64,000 bases of DNA from Arachis hypogaea (Eukaryota; Streptophyta; Magnoliopsida; Fabales; Fabaceae): NCBI RefSeq assembly GCF_003086295.3, contig NC_092045.1, positions 26,044,890-26,108,889 on the forward strand, written 5' to 3'. Position 1 is the first letter of the stretch, and each line of letters opens with the position of its first letter. A model generated the notes under the pieces. The model ran no database searches and had not been told where the DNA came from. It was given only the letters and a program-made list of their open reading frames with translations. Positions 35,900 to 45,625 of this stretch are shown piece after piece. The translations under genes and the position numbers were made by a program.

Positions 35900-36310
35900 G
35901 CTATGCTGATGATGCATACGCGTGGGTTGCGCAAAAAGAGAGGTGACGCGTAAGCGTCGGTCACGCGGACGCGTGATCGTGTTTGTGCTACTAGCGCAAG
36001 GGTAACGTGACTCTCGCACAACCCTCTGTTCAAATTGGGATGTGTGCCAAAATGCCATATGACGCGTGCACGTTAGGCTCGCGCACGCGTGGAAGTGCTT
36101 ATTGTGAAAGTGACGCGCACGCGTCCACGACGCGTACACGTGATGCAATTTGTGCCTCGGGCACAGCGCCGGCACAAAGCCAGCCCAACTTTCGGCCACT
36201 ACACCTTTTACGTCAAATTCGTAAGGTCATGCGTGCGTGTCATTGACGCGTACGCGTGGAGTGCCAATTTCTCAGATGACGTGTACGCGTGAGGGACGCG
36301 TACGCGTGGT
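35900..36310. repeat. cluster of ACGCGTACGCGT-type palindromes in H
   Basis: At least eight copies or half-copies of GACGCGTACGCGTC-like palindromes lie between the integrase and the 3' ORF of H. Examples are near 35945, 35965, 36110, 36130, 36245, 36280 and 36297. The same motif is in both H LTRs. Surrounding DNA is AT-rich, so this CpG-dense block stands out. Short frames across it are artefacts. Confidence 0.75.
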
Positions 36311-36457
36311 GATGCTTGTGCGATTGGCACACTTTCTGCACTACTCCCACGTAACTTTCTGCCTTTTTTTATGCATATGCAAATGTAGGCTATATATAGA
36401 AATAATGAGAAGAGTCACTAAAAATAGAAACTAAAAAGAGAGGAATGATCATACCAT

Positions 36458-36475
36458 GGTGGGTTGTCTCCCACC
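36458..36475 (-). other. conserved hairpin, H version
   Basis: On the minus strand GGTGGGAGACAACCCACC can form a 6-bp stem with loop AGACAA. It matches the hairpin after the protease ORFs of E1, A and B, with paired changes in the stem. Confidence 0.6.
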
Positions 36476-36518
36476 CAGCACTTTGCTTTAACGTCCTTAT
36501 GTTGGACGGTCCACCAGC

Positions 36519-36926
36519 TTAATCTGCTTCTATTGGCGGGTCCTCCAAGAGGAAAACCTCTAGCTCTTTATTGTCCTTCATCTTCTCACCATGATACAGC
36601 TTTAAACGATGTCCATTGACTTTGATGAGATTAGAACTTGAAGGATGGCTCAGGCGGAAGACTCCATATGGCTCTGCCTTCTCTACTCTGTAGGGACCTT
36701 CCCACCTTGATCTCAGCTTGCCTAGCATGAGCCTCAGCCTTGAGTTGTAAAGGAGAACTAATTCCCTAGGTCTGAACTCTCTCCTTTTAATGTGCTTATC
36801 ATGTACAGCCTTCATCTTTTCTTCGTATAGCCTAGAGTTATCGTATGCTTCTAGGCGAAGGTTATCTAATTTTTGTAGTTGCATTTTCCTTTCAGCTCCG
36901 TCCTTCTCAAATCCCATGTTGATTTC
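36519..36926 (-). pseudogene. H integrase, C-terminal part
   Basis: Continues the integrase reading frame broken by element A. It reads NMGFEKDGAERKMQLQ, RLEAYDNSRLYEEK, HDKHIKRREF, then the GPYRV and RLKLYHGE parts of the C-terminal domain, ending in PPIEAD. Adjacent residues on the other side of the insertion (VVREI at about 47285-47300) join to it through the GAAAT/ATTTC duplication. The frame is open from 36917 to the stop at 36519. Confidence 0.88.
36922..36926. repeat. target duplication ATTTC of element A, left copy
   Basis: Repeated at 47283-47287. Removing 36927-47287 restores a continuous integrase frame (VREIN then MGF on the minus strand), which fixes the ends of element A. Confidence 0.92.
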
Positions 36927-38500
36927 TGATGAGCGGATAATTTATACGCTTTTTGGTATTGTTTTTAGATAGTTTTTAGTAAGTTTGAGCTACTTTTAGG
37001 GATGTTTTCATTAGTTTTTATGTTAAATTCACATTTCTGGACTTTACTATGAGTTTGTGTGTTTTTCTGTGATTTCAGGTAAATTCTGGCTGAAATTGAG
37101 GGACTTGAGCAAAACTCTGAAAAAGGCTGACAAAAGGACTGCTGATGCTGTTGGAATCTGACCTCCCTGCACTCGAAATGGATTTTCTGGAGCTACAGAA
37201 CTCCAATTGGCGCGCTCTCAATGACGTTGGAAAGTAGACATCCAGAACTTTCCAGAAATATATAATAGTCCATACTTTATTCGGAAATTGACGACGTAAC
37301 TTGGCATTGAACGCCAAGTACATGCTGCTGTCTGGAGTTAAACGCCAGAAAAACGTCATGATCCGGAGTTGAACGCCCAAAACACGTTATAACTTGGAGT
37401 TCAACTCCAAGAGAAGTCTCAGCTCGTGGATAGATCAAGCTCAGCCCAAACATACACCAAGTGGGCCCCGGAATTGGATTTATGCATCAATTACTTACTC
37501 ATGTAAACCATAGGAGCTAGTTTATTATAAATAGAACTTTTTACTATCATATTATCATCCTGGATTGTATTTTGAATCCTGTGATCACGTTTTGGGGGCT
37601 GGCCATTCGGCCATGCCTGAACCTTTCACTTATGTATTTTCAACGGTGGAGTTTCTGCACACCATAGATTAAGGGTGTGGAGCTCTGCTGTACCTCAAGT
37701 TTCAATACAATTACTATTACTTTCTATTCAATTCTCTTTTATTCTTATTCCAAGATATACGTTGCACTTCAACTTGATGAATGTGATGATCCGTGACACT
37801 CATCATCATTCTCACCTATGAACGCGCGTGACTGACAACCACTTTCGTTCTACTCTTGGCCGGGCGCATATCTCTTAGATTCCCCAACAGAATCTTCGTG
37901 GTATAAGCTAGATAGATGGCGGCATTCATGAGGATCCGGAAAGTATAAACCTTGTCTGTGGTATTCCGAGTAGGATTCTGGGATTGAATGACTGTGACGA
38001 GCTTCAAACTTCTGAAGGCTGGGCGTGATGACAAGCGCAAAAGAATCAAGGGATTCTATTCCAACCTGATTGAGAACCGACAGATGATTAGCCGTGCTGT
38101 GACAGAGCATAGGAACGTTTTCACTGAGAGGATGGGATGTAACCATTGACAACGGTGATGCCCTACATACAGCTTGCCATGGAAAGGAGTAGGAAGGATT
38201 GGATGACTGTAATAGGAAAGTAGAGATTCAAGAGGAGCATAGCATCTCCATACACTTATCTGAAATTCCCACTATTAATTTACATAAGTATTTCTATCCC
38301 TTTTATTTTCTTTTTACTATTAATTTTCGAAACCCAAAACTATTTAATCTGCCTAACTGAGATTTACAAGATGACCATAGCTTGCTTCATACCAACAATC
38401 TCTATGGGATCGACCCTTACTCACGTAAGGTATTACTTGGATGACCCAGTACACTTGCTGGTTAAGTTGAACGGAGTTGTGAACTATGGTATTGGCATCA
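36927..38500 (+). repeat. A 5' LTR (1574 bp)
   Basis: Starts TGATGAGCGG and ends TTGGCATCA. It contains a TATA box (TATAAATA, 37526-37533) and four palindromes of the type CTTGGCRTTGAACGCCAAG near 37300-37410. Repeats on both strands give frames of about 100 codons that recur in all three LTR copies; these are not genes. Confidence 0.93.
37526..37533 (+). promoter_or_regulatory. A LTR TATA box
   Basis: TATAAATA preceded by AGTTTAT; the same box is in the 3' LTR and in element B's LTR. Probable promoter of the genomic RNA. Confidence 0.6.
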
Positions 38501-38506
38501 TGTTTT

Positions 38507-38524
38507 TGGCGCCGTTGCCGGGGA
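38507..38524 (+). promoter_or_regulatory. A primer binding site (tRNA-Asp type)
   Basis: TGGCGCCGTTGCCGGGGA, six bases after the 5' LTR, identical to the site in E1. Confidence 0.85.
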
Positions 38525-40022
38525 TTGTTCGAGTATGGACAACTGACGGTTCATCTTGTTGCTCAGATTAGGTAATTTTCTTTTCAAAAATCTTTTTCAA
38601 AATTTTTCTTTTCTTTTTCGTTTTTCTAACCATGTTTTTTGAAAAAATTAAAATAAAAATACAAAAAATTAGAAAATCATAAAAATAAAAAATATTTTGT
38701 GTTTCTTGTTTGAGTCTTGTGTTAATTTTTAAGTTTGGTGTCAATTGCATGCTTTAAAATTTTTCTTGCATTTTTTCGAAAATCTCATGCATTCATAGTG
38801 TTCTTCATGATCTTCAAGTTGTTCTTGATAAGTCCTCTTGTTTGATCTTGATGTTTTCTTGTTTTGTGTTGGTTGTTGTTTTTCATGTGCATCTTTGCAT
38901 TCATATTTTTCAAGCATTAAAAATTTCTAAGTTTGGTGTCTTGCATGTTTTCTTTGCATCAAAAATTTTTCAAAATTATGTTCTTGATGTTCATCATGAT
39001 CTTCAAAATGTTCTTGGTGTTCATCTTGACATTCATAGCATTCTTGCATGCATCTTGTGTCTTGATCCAAAATTTTCATGTTTTGGGTCATTTTTGTGTT
39101 TTTCTTTAAAAATTCAAAAAATCAAAAATATATCTTTTCCTTATTTCCCTCCAAATTTTCGAAATTTTGGGTTGACTTGGTCAAAAATTTTTAAAATTAG
39201 TTGTTTCTTACAAGTCAAGTCAAAATTTCAATTTTAAAAATCTTATCTTTTCAAAATCTTTTTCAAAAATTATATCTTTTTCAATTTTTTTCTATTTTCG
39301 AAAATTTCAAAAATCTTTTTCAAAATATTTTCAAAAATCTTTTTCTTATCTTTATATCAAATTTTCGAAAATTAGCTAACAAGTAATGTGATTGATTCAA
39401 AAATTTGAAGTTTGTTACTTTCTTGTTAAGAAAGGTTCAATCTTTAAGTTCTAGAATCTTATCTTGTAGTTTCTTGTTAGTTAAGTAATTTTAAAAATTA
39501 AATCTTTTTCAAAATATCTTTTTCTTAAAAATCTTATCTTATTTTATCTTTTTCAAAATTTGATTTCAAAATATCTTATCTAACCTCCTATCTTCTTATC
39601 TTTTTAAATTTTAATTTCAAAATCTTTTCCAATCAACTAACTAACTTTTTGTTTGTTTCTTATCTTTTTCAAAACCAACTAACTTCCTATCCATCTCTAA
39701 TTTTCAAAAATACTTCTCTCTTTTTCAAAAATTCTTTTTAATTGTTTTAAATTTTAATTTTAATCTTATCTTATCTCTAATTTTCGAAAATTACTAACCT
39801 CTTTTTCAAAAATTATTTTCGAAATTTCTCTTCTCTTCTCTTATTCTATTTAATTAATTAATTACTAACACTTCTCTTCACCTCTCTTCATCTAAGAATC
39901 CAAACTTCTTATATCCCTTGTATTTGGATTCTTCCCCCCTTTCTCTGTCTACTAACAGAAAGGAATCTCTATACTGTGACATAGAGGATTCCTCTTTCTT
40001 TTCTTGTTTTCTTCTCTTTCAT
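38525..40022 (+). other. A leader region, T-rich, non-coding
   Basis: About 1.5 kb dominated by repeats of TTTTTCAAAAATCTT and TCTTATCTT, with AAGTTTGGTGTC near 38730 and 38928. No gene. Probably the 5' untranslated and packaging region. Confidence 0.7.
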
Positions 40023-42347
40023 ATGAGCAGGAACAGGGAAAAAGGCACTCTTGTTGAAATTGATCCAGAACCTGAAAGGACTCTGAAGAGAAAATTAAGA
40101 GAAGCTAAATTACAACAATCCAGAAATAACCTTTCAGAAATTTTTGAACAAGAGAAGGAGATGGCAGCCGAAAATAATAATAATAATGCAAGGAGAATGC
40201 TTGGTGACTTCACAAAGCCAACGTCCAAGTTTGATGGAAGAAGCATCTCCATTCCTGCCATTGGAGCCAATAACTTTGAGCTGAAACCTCAGCTAGTTGC
40301 CTTAATGCAACAAAACTGCAAATTTTATGGGCTTCCATCTGAAGATCCTTATCAGTTTTTAACTGAGTTCTTGCAGATCTGTGAGACTGTAAAGACAAAT
40401 GGAGTTGATCCTGAAGTCTACAGACTCATGCTTTTCCCTTTTGCTGTAAGGGACAGAGCTAGAATATGGTTGGATTCACAACCTAAGGATAGCCTGGACT
40501 CCTGGGATAAGCTGGTCACTGCCTTCTTAGATAAATTCTTTCCTCCTCAAAAGCTGAGCAAGCTGAGAGTGGATGTTCAAACCTTCAAACAAAAAGATGG
40601 TGAATCCCTCTATGAAGCTTGGGAAAGATACAAGCAGCTGACCAAAAGATGTCCATCTGACATGTTTTTAGAATGGACCCTATTAGATATATTCTATTAT
40701 GGTCTCTCTGAATTTTCAAAAATGTCATTGGACCATTCTGCAGGTGGATCTATTCACCTGAAGAAAACGCCTGAAGAGGCTCAAGAACTCATTGACATGG
40801 TTGCAAACAACCAATTCATGTATACCTCTGAGAGGAATTCCGTGAATAATGGGATACCTCAGAAGAAAGGAGTTCTTGAAATTGATGCTCTGAATACCAT
40901 ATTGGCTCAGAATAAAGTGTTGACTCAACAGGTCAACATGATCTCTCAAAATCTGAATGGATTGCAACATGCATCCAACAGTACTAGAGAGGCAGCTTCT
41001 GAAGAAGCTTATGATCTTGAGAACCCTGCCATGGCAGAGGTTAATTACATGGGTGAACCATATGGAAACACCTATAATCCATCATGGAGAAATCATCCAA
41101 ATTTCTCCTGGAAGGATCAACAAAAGCCTCAACAAGGCTTTAACAATGGTGGACGCAATAGGCTGAGCAATAGCAAGCCATATCCATCATCTTCTCAGCA
41201 ACAGACAGAGAATTCTGAACAAAACACTTCTAATTTAGCCAATATAGTCTCTGATCTGTCAAAGGCCACTTTTAGTTTCATGAATGAAACAAGATCCTCC
41301 ATTAGAAATTTAGAGGCACAAGTGGGCCAGCTGAGTAAGAAAGTCATTGAAACTCCTCCCAGTATTCTCCCAAGTAATACAGAAGAGAATCCAAAAGGAG
41401 AGTGTAAGGCCATTGATTTAGTCAATATGGCCGAATGCACAAGGGAGGAGGAGGACGAAAATCCTAGTGAGGAAGACCTCCTGGGACGTCCCTCAAGCAA
41501 GAAGGAGTTTCCTATTAAGGATCCAAAGGAATCTGAGGCTTATATAGAGACCATAGAGATTCCATTAAATCTCCTTCTGCCATTCATGAGCTCTGAAGAC
41601 TATTCATCCTCTGAAGAGGATGAAGATGTGACTGGAGAGCAAATTGCTCAATACTTAGGAGCTATCATGAAGCTGAATGCCAAGTTGTTTGGTAATGAGA
41701 CTTGGGAAAGTGAACCTCCCTTGCTCATTAGTGAACTAGATACTTGGATTCAGAAAACTCTACCTCAAAAGAAACAAGATCCTGGCAAGTTCCTAATACC
41801 TTGTACCATAGGCACCATGAGCTTTGAAAAAGCTCTATGTGATCTAGGGTCAGGGATAAATCTTATGCCACTCTCTGTAATGAAGAAGCTAGGGATCATT
41901 GAGGTACAACCTGCCTTGTTCTCATTACAATTGGCAGATAAGTCATTGAGACAAGCTTATGGAATAGTAGAGGACGTGTTAGTAAAGGTTGAAGGCCTTT
42001 ACATCCCTGCTGATTTCATAATCTTAGACACTAGGAAGGAAGAGGATGATTGCATCATCCTTGGAAGACCTTTTCTAGCCACAGCAGAAGCTGTGATAGA
42101 TGTCAACAGAGGTGAGTTAGTCCTTCAATTGAATGGGGACTACCTTGTGTTTAAGGCACATGGCCATCCCTCTGTGACAAAAGAGAGTAAGCATGAAGAG
42201 CTTCTCTCAGTTCAGAGTCAAGAAGAGCCCACACAGTCAAACTCTAAGTTTGGTGTTGTGAGGCCACAACCAAACTCTATGTTTGGTGTTAAGACCCCAT
42301 GTCCAAACTCTAAGTTTGGTGTTGGGACTATACTAACATTGACCTGA
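40023..42347 (+). CDS. A gag-protease polyprotein, intact
   Basis: An open frame of 774 codons from ATG 40023 (MSRNREKGTLVEID); an in-frame Met at 39918 would add 35 residues, but 40023 aligns with the start in E1. Gag: FELKPQLVALMQQNC, LFPFAVRDRARIWL, LYEAWERYKQL, SAGGSIHLKK and LIDMVANNQ, the capsid region of Athila/Tat-like gags. A Q/N-rich linker and an acidic stretch (about residues 520-540) follow. Protease: IPCTIGTM, then CDLGSGINLMP with the catalytic Asp near residue 607, and IILGRPFLATAE. The usual D-T/S-G is DLG here, as in E1. The C-terminus has three copies of PNSKFGV-type repeats encoded by the AAGTTTGGTGTT motif. It would assemble particles but needs RT and integrase from elsewhere. 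Confidence 0.9.
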   Translation: MSRNREKGTLVEIDPEPERTLKRKLREAKLQQSRNNLSEIFEQEKEMAAENNNNNARRMLGDFTKPTSKFDGRSISIPAIGANNFELKPQLVALMQQNCKFYGLPSEDPYQFLTEFLQICETVKTNGVDPEVYRLMLFPFAVRDRARIWLDSQPKDSLDSWDKLVTAFLDKFFPPQKLSKLRVDVQTFKQKDGESLYEAWERYKQLTKRCPSDMFLEWTLLDIFYYGLSEFSKMSLDHSAGGSIHLKKTPEEAQELIDMVANNQFMYTSERNSVNNGIPQKKGVLEIDALNTILAQNKVLTQQVNMISQNLNGLQHASNSTREAASEEAYDLENPAMAEVNYMGEPYGNTYNPSWRNHPNFSWKDQQKPQQGFNNGGRNRLSNSKPYPSSSQQQTENSEQNTSNLANIVSDLSKATFSFMNETRSSIRNLEAQVGQLSKKVIETPPSILPSNTEENPKGECKAIDLVNMAECTREEEDENPSEEDLLGRPSSKKEFPIKDPKESEAYIETIEIPLNLLLPFMSSEDYSSSEEDEDVTGEQIAQYLGAIMKLNAKLFGNETWESEPPLLISELDTWIQKTLPQKKQDPGKFLIPCTIGTMSFEKALCDLGSGINLMPLSVMKKLGIIEVQPALFSLQLADKSLRQAYGIVEDVLVKVEGLYIPADFIILDTRKEEDDCIILGRPFLATAEAVIDVNRGELVLQLNGDYLVFKAHGHPSVTKESKHEELLSVQSQEEPTQSNSKFGVVRPQPNSMFGVKTPCPNSKFGVGTILTLT

Positions 42348-42404
42348 TCACCTTGTGGCTCCATGAGAGCCACTGTCAAGCTATTGACATTAAAGAAGCG
42401 CTTG

Positions 42405-42420
42405 TTGGGAGGCAACCCAA
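42405..42420 (+). other. conserved hairpin after the A protease ORF
   Basis: TTGGGAGGCAACCCAA, 58 bases after the stop codon; the flanking AGCGCTTG is also shared with E1. Five-base stem with loop AGGCAA. Confidence 0.65.
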
Positions 42421-42544
42421 TTTTAATTATCTAATTTTTATTTTATTGTTATTTTGTGTTTTATTAGGTACATGATCATGAGGAGTCACGAAAAAAATCA
42501 TAAAAATTAAAAACAGAGTCAAAAACAGAAGAAAAATATTTTTC

Positions 42545-42805
42545 ACCCTGGAGGGCGCACAGGCTGGCGTTCAACGCCAGTAAGATGCATCTGGCCGGCG
42601 TTCAACACCAGAACAGAGCACCATTCTGGCGCTGAACGCCAGAAACAAGCAACATTCTGGCGCTGAACGCCAGGAATGTGCCCAGAGAAGAAAAGCTGGC
42701 GCTGAACGCCAGTAACAAGCATGAAACTGGCGTTCAACGCCAGAAACATGCTTTACATGGGCGTTGAACGCCCAGAACGTGCACCAATGGGCGTTTAAAC
42801 GCCAG
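42545..42805. repeat. array of CTGGCGTTCAACGCCAG palindromes in A
   Basis: Eight inverted repeats of 16-20 bases (CTGGCGTTCAACGCCAG, CTGGCGCTGAACGCCAG, GGGCGTTGAACGCCC and variants), spaced 15-30 bases. The same motif family is in the LTRs and in element B at 61870-62115. Open frames on both strands here are palindrome artefacts. Confidence 0.88.
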
Positions 42806-43176
42806 AATGGTGTGCAAAGGCATTTTACATGCCTATTTGGTGCAGGGATGGAATTCCTTGACACCTCAGGATCCTGTGGACCCCAGAGGATCACCTCAGG
42901 ATCTGTGGACCCCACAGGATCCCCACCTAATATATTCCCACCTTACCTCCATATTCCCTAATTACACTCTCCTAATCCTAATCACACTTTCCTACTCCCC
43001 ATGTCACACTTCCCAACACTCCTCACCAATCACCTCAATTCCTCTTCCCAATTGCCCTATTCACCACTCACATCAACCCACTCTTCCCCATAACCCCACC
43101 TACCTTCATAAAATTCAAATTCAATTTCCCACCCATTCCCACCCAAAATGGCCGAACATACACCCTCCCCTCTCCC

Positions 43177-43184
43177 TATAAATA
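43177..43184 (+). promoter_or_regulatory. possible internal promoter of A's second ORF
   Basis: TATAAATA about 200 bases upstream of the ORF2 ATG, followed by a C/A- and C/T-rich leader with no ATG until 43375. It looks like a plant pol II promoter and leader, separate from the LTR promoter. Function is inference. Confidence 0.4.
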
Positions 43185-43374
43185 CCTTTCCATTCTCCTT
43201 CATTTTCACACAACACAAACCCCTCTTCTCCCACTTAGCCGAACCTACCTCTATCCCTCTCTACCATATTTCTTCTTCTTCTTCTTCTCTTCTTTCTTCT
43301 CTTGCTCGAGGGCGAGCAATATTTTAAGTTTGGTGTGGTAAAAGCATAAGCTTTTTGTTTTTCCATTACCATCA

Positions 43375-44523
43375 ATGGCACCAAAGGCCGGAGTATCCTC
43401 TAGAAAAGGAAAAGGGAAGACAAAAGCTTCCACCTCCGAGTCATGGGAGATGGAAAGATTTATCTCTAAGAGCCATCAAGACCACTTCTATGACGTTGTG
43501 GCAAAGAAGAAGGTGATCCCCGAGGTCCCTTTCAAGCTCAAAAAGAATGAGTATCCGGAGATCCGACATGAGATCCAAAGAAGAGGTTGGGAAGTCTTAA
43601 CCAACCCCATGCAACAAGTCGGAATCTTAATGGTTCAAGAGTTCTATGCCAATGCATGGATCACTAGGAACCATGATCAAAGTATGAACCCGAATCCAAA
43701 GAACTATCTCACAATGGTTCGGGGGAAATACTTAGATTTTAGTCCGGAAAATGTGAGGTTGGCGTTTCACTTGCCTATGATGCAGGGAGATGAACACCCC
43801 TACACTAGAAGGGTCAACTTTAATCAAAGGTTGGACCAAGTCCTAATGGACATATGTGTGGAAGGAGCCCAATGGAGAATAGACTCCAAAGGCAAGCCAG
43901 TTCAACTAAGAAGACTGGATCTCAAGCCTGTGGCTAGAGGATGGTTGGAGTTCATCCAACGCTCCATCATTCCTACTAGCAACCGATCTGAAGTTACTGT
44001 GGATCAGGCCATCATGATTCACAGCATCATGATTGGAGAGGAAGTAGAAGTTCATGAGGTCATCTCCAATGAACTCTACAAAATAGCCGACAAGCCCTCA
44101 CCCATGGCATGGCTAGCCTTCCCTCACCTTATTTGCCATCTGTGTTACTCAGCCGGAGTTATCATAGAAGGAGATATCCCCATTGAAGAGGATAAGCCCA
44201 TCACCAAGAAGAGGATGGAGCAAGCAAGAGAGACCATGCACGGTTCTCAAGAGATGCATGAGGAAGCTCATCATCAAGAAATCCCTGAGATGCCTCAAGG
44301 GATGCACTTTCCTCCCAACAACTATTGGGAGCAACTCAACACCTCCTTAGAAGATTTGAGCCACAATGTGGAACAATTAAGGGTGGAACATCATGAGCAC
44401 TCCATCATTCTCCAAGAAATAAGAGAAGACCAAAGAGCAATGAGGGAGGAGCAACAAAGGCAAGGAAGGGACATAGAAGAGCTTAAGGACATTGTTGGAC
44501 CTTCAAGGAGAAGACGCCACTAA
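43375..44523 (+). CDS. A second ORF, putative plant transposon protein (PF20167-like)
   Basis: An intact 382-codon frame. Basic N-terminus (SSRKGKGKTKAS), then a central domain with RGWEVLTNPMQQVGILMVQ, EFYANAWI, MVRGKYLDFSPENVRLAF and WLEFIQRSIIP, which I match to the domain commonly annotated as putative plant transposon protein. It then has a long charged, coiled-coil-like C-terminus (LEDLSHNVEQLRVEHH, IREDQRAMREEQQRQ) ending SRRRRH. No signal peptide or membrane segment. It lies after gag-protease, where env-like genes sit in Athila, and H has a decayed homologue there. Its persistence as an open frame in a 1.6%-diverged element suggests use, but the function is unknown. Confidence 0.75.
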   Translation: MAPKAGVSSRKGKGKTKASTSESWEMERFISKSHQDHFYDVVAKKKVIPEVPFKLKKNEYPEIRHEIQRRGWEVLTNPMQQVGILMVQEFYANAWITRNHDQSMNPNPKNYLTMVRGKYLDFSPENVRLAFHLPMMQGDEHPYTRRVNFNQRLDQVLMDICVEGAQWRIDSKGKPVQLRRLDLKPVARGWLEFIQRSIIPTSNRSEVTVDQAIMIHSIMIGEEVEVHEVISNELYKIADKPSPMAWLAFPHLICHLCYSAGVIIEGDIPIEEDKPITKKRMEQARETMHGSQEMHEEAHHQEIPEMPQGMHFPPNNYWEQLNTSLEDLSHNVEQLRVEHHEHSIILQEIREDQRAMREEQQRQGRDIEELKDIVGPSRRRRH

Positions 44524-45625
44524 AGGTGGATTCATTCCTTGTTCTTTATTTCTTTCTATTTTTGGTTTTTAATGTTGTGTTTATCTATGTTTTGTGTCTC
44601 TACTTCATGATCATTAGTATGTAACCATGCCTTAAAGCTATGAATAAAATGCATTAATCCTTCACCTCTCTTAAATGAAAAATGTTTTAATTCAAAAGAA
44701 CAAGAAGTACATGAATTTCGAATTTATCCTTGAATTTAATTTAATTATATTGATGTGGTGACAATACTTTTTGTTTTCTGAATGAATGATTGAACAGTGC
44801 ATATGTCTTTTAAGCTTGTTGTTTATGAGTGTTAAAAATTGTTGGCTCTTGAAAGAATGATGAACAAAGAGAAATGTTATTGATGATCTAAAAAATCATG
44901 AAATTGATTCTTGAAGCAAGAAAAAGCAGTGAAAAAGCAAAAGCTTGTGAAAAAAAAAGTGGCGAAAAAAATAGAAAGAAAAAGAAAAAGCAAGTAGAAA
45001 AAAAGCCAAATAGCCCTTAAAACCAAAAGGCAAGGGTAAAAAGGATCCAAGGCTTTGAGCATCAATGGATAGGAGGGCCCAAGGAAATTAAATCCAGGCC
45101 TAAGCGGCTAAATCAAGCTGTCCCTAACCATGTGCTTGTGTCATGAAGGTCCAAGTGAAAAGCTTGAGACTGAGTGGTTAAAGTCGTGATCCAAAGCAAA
45201 AAGAGTGTGGTTAAGAGCTCTGGACACCACTAACTGGGGACTTTAGCAAAGCTAAGTCACAATCTGAAAAGGTTCACCCAGTTATGTGTCTGTGGCATTT
45301 ATGTATCCGGTGGTAATACTGGAAAACAAAGTGCTTAGGGCCACGGCCAAGACTCATAAGTAGCTGTGTTCAAGAATCAACATGCTTAACTAGGAAAGTC
45401 AATAACACTATCCAAAATTCTAAGTTCCCAGAGACGCCAATCACTCTGAACTTCAAAGGAAAAAGTGAGATGCCAAAACTGTTCAGAGGCAAAAACCTAC
45501 AAGTCCCGCTCATCTAATTATAATTAATATTCATTGATAATTCGAAATTTATAGTATATTCTCTTCTTTTATCCTATTTGATTTTAAGTTGCTTGGGGAC
45601 AAGCAACAATTTAAGTTTGGTGTTG
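44524..45625 (+). other. A 3' non-coding region
   Basis: 1.1 kb without genes. A perfect hairpin TTGCTTGGGGACAAGCAA lies at 45589-45606, then AAGTTTGGTGTTG abuts the 3' LTR, as in E1. Confidence 0.7.

Noticed and set aside
37075..38152. Recurring 100-101 codon frames in all three LTR copies (e.g. 37075-37380, 45774-46079, 46549-46851, 58970-59272, 59742-60047)
   Set aside because: They lie inside LTRs antisense to the element and show no domain; their recurrence follows from LTR identity.
42543..42915. Open frames over the CTGGCG palindrome array (also 61627-62135)
   Set aside because: Present on both strands, made of palindrome units, and located between real ORFs; no start context or family match.
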